Part shown: one piece after another, positions 63,274 through 64,000 of the stretch | How the letters are laid out: every line of letters starts with the position of its first letter | Position numbering within the stretch: the stretch's first letter is position 1 | Assembly (NCBI RefSeq): GCF_036898095.1 | Contig: NC_090743.1 | Location: forward strand, 19,736,295 to 19,800,294 | Source: Palaemon carinicauda | Lineage: Eukaryota > Arthropoda > Malacostraca > Decapoda > Palaemonidae | DNA: 64,000 bases | Reading direction: 5' to 3' | Notes under the pieces: generated by a model | Told to the model about the DNA's origin: nothing | What the model saw: only the letters and a program-made list of their open reading frames with translations | The model's database searches: none | Position numbers and translations under genes: made by a program

Positions 63274-64000
63274 ATGACTGGTGGCAGCAAGTCAGAATCC
63301 ACGCCTACCGAACATAACCCTGTTGCAAAGGAGATTATGCTGAGTGTGTCTTTTGGGGATGATGTGTCTCCAATGTCTTGGCAGTCCTTTTCATCGCATT
63401 TCTCGTTAGTCAAGCAAGCAAACTTACTACGAGGAGTACCGTCTTGGCGCGACGCAGGATATAGGGCCCTCATGCTGAGATTACAATTCAGGGGACCAAC
63501 AGCCAACTATGTTGAGCAACAGTCGTTACAGGACCCTGAGTGGGGTAAGGACGATGTTGCAATTATGGACAGACTTGCGCAGCGGATTCTCACGGCGGAT
63601 GCAATTGAAGTAAGGATTCTGAGGTTTGAGGAATCTATACAGTTGCAGGGGGAGAGTCTGAGTGATTATATGACTCGTCTGCAACTGTTGGCAGGTCAAG
63701 CATTTGCTAAAGAACCAACTGATATTGTACGGAAGCGTGTTGTATGGCGATTTCTCTCGGGGTTGCACGATGCAGATGTTCGATCCCAATTGATTAGAGA
63801 GAAGTGGATGGAGTCAGAGGAGACTGCCAAGTCGTATGATGAGGTGGTAAAAATTGCATTGGCAGCGTTGTCTACTAAACGAGCAACTAAAGCTACAGGA
63901 CCTAGGAATCCCAGTGTCCATGTGAATCAAATTGAGGGTACGTCCAATGTCTGTTTGATGGAGGACACACCGGAAAATATGGAGGTTGCAACTGTACGAG
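63274..64000 (+). CDS. LTR retrotransposon Gag, partial (runs off the window)
   Basis: The frame from ATG 63274 is open to the window end, 242 codons without a stop. It has WQSFSSHFSLVKQANL, WGKDDVAIMDRLAQRIL and FEESIQLQGESLSDYMTRLQ, then LSGLHDADVRSQLI. The pattern of F-x-x-G-E-S-L-x-D-Y, R-L-x-x-L-A and F-L-x-G-L-x-D is that of retrotransposon capsid (Retrotrans_gag) domains of the Ty3/gypsy type. The first ATG overlaps the primer binding site, so the true start may be the ATG at 63337. A nucleocapsid, protease and pol are expected beyond 64000. It appears intact. Confidence 0.82.
   Translation, partial: MTGGSKSESTPTEHNPVAKEIMLSVSFGDDVSPMSWQSFSSHFSLVKQANLLRGVPSWRDAGYRALMLRLQFRGPTANYVEQQSLQDPEWGKDDVAIMDRLAQRILTADAIEVRILRFEESIQLQGESLSDYMTRLQLLAGQAFAKEPTDIVRKRVVWRFLSGLHDADVRSQLIREKWMESEETAKSYDEVVKIALAALSTKRATKATGPRNPSVHVNQIEGTSNVCLMEDTPENMEVATVR

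Overview
This window looks like eukaryotic, AT-rich, repeat-dense arthropod DNA, most likely from a decapod crustacean (shrimp, prawn, crab or crayfish). The reasons are many TA, CA, CT, TAG and TAA microsatellites, a gene split by consensus GT-AG introns, short TTAGG-like tracts, Jockey-type LINE remnants with (TAA)n tails, and many DIRS-type tyrosine-recombinase retrotransposons. DIRS elements are known to be widespread in Decapoda. The species call is an inference, and no prokaryotic features are present. A 500-base run of N marks a scaffold gap at 5072-5571.

The one convincing host gene lies on the minus strand from 50206 to 14524. It can be assembled from five coding exons (50206-50090, 30253-30050, 22937-22770, 20898-20831, 20148-14524), and every junction keeps frame. 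It encodes a protein of about 2,060 residues with eight extended Tudor domains, like the TDRD1/TDRD6/Tudor scaffolds of the germline piRNA pathway. The large last exon is broken by one apparent single-base frame error near 18940.

Most of the rest is mobile DNA. Intron 2 holds element A (24008-29290), a structurally complete DIRS element on the same strand as the host gene, with Gag, RT-RNase H-Dam-like and tyrosine recombinase frames. Its internal complementary region matches the joined ends of the element base for base. Intron 1 (about 19.8 kb) holds a Jockey-type LINE relic (32250-34250), DIRS family-2 element E (34252-39430), a 5' DIRS fragment C (40745-41891), a long hairpin (41946-42118) and the decayed but end-to-end DIRS element B (43335-49391) with an 18-copy 16-bp minisatellite. 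Intron 3 holds an RTE-like LINE tail.

Outside the host gene on the left are DIRS family-2 fragments D (minus) and D2 (plus), an inverted pair of SINE-like repeats, and a gag relic. On the right are DIRS fragment F, a SINE-like element with a LINE-type tail, a possible THAP-like mini-exon, a MITE-like element at 59999-60486, DIRS fragment G with doubled left ends, and the start of an LTR retrotransposon (probable LTR, tRNA-Leu-type primer site, open gag) that runs off the window at 64000.

Biologically, a gene probably acting in transposon silencing carries in its introns elements of the kind that pathway normally restrains, one of them nearly intact. I see no RNA genes, CRISPR arrays or operons.
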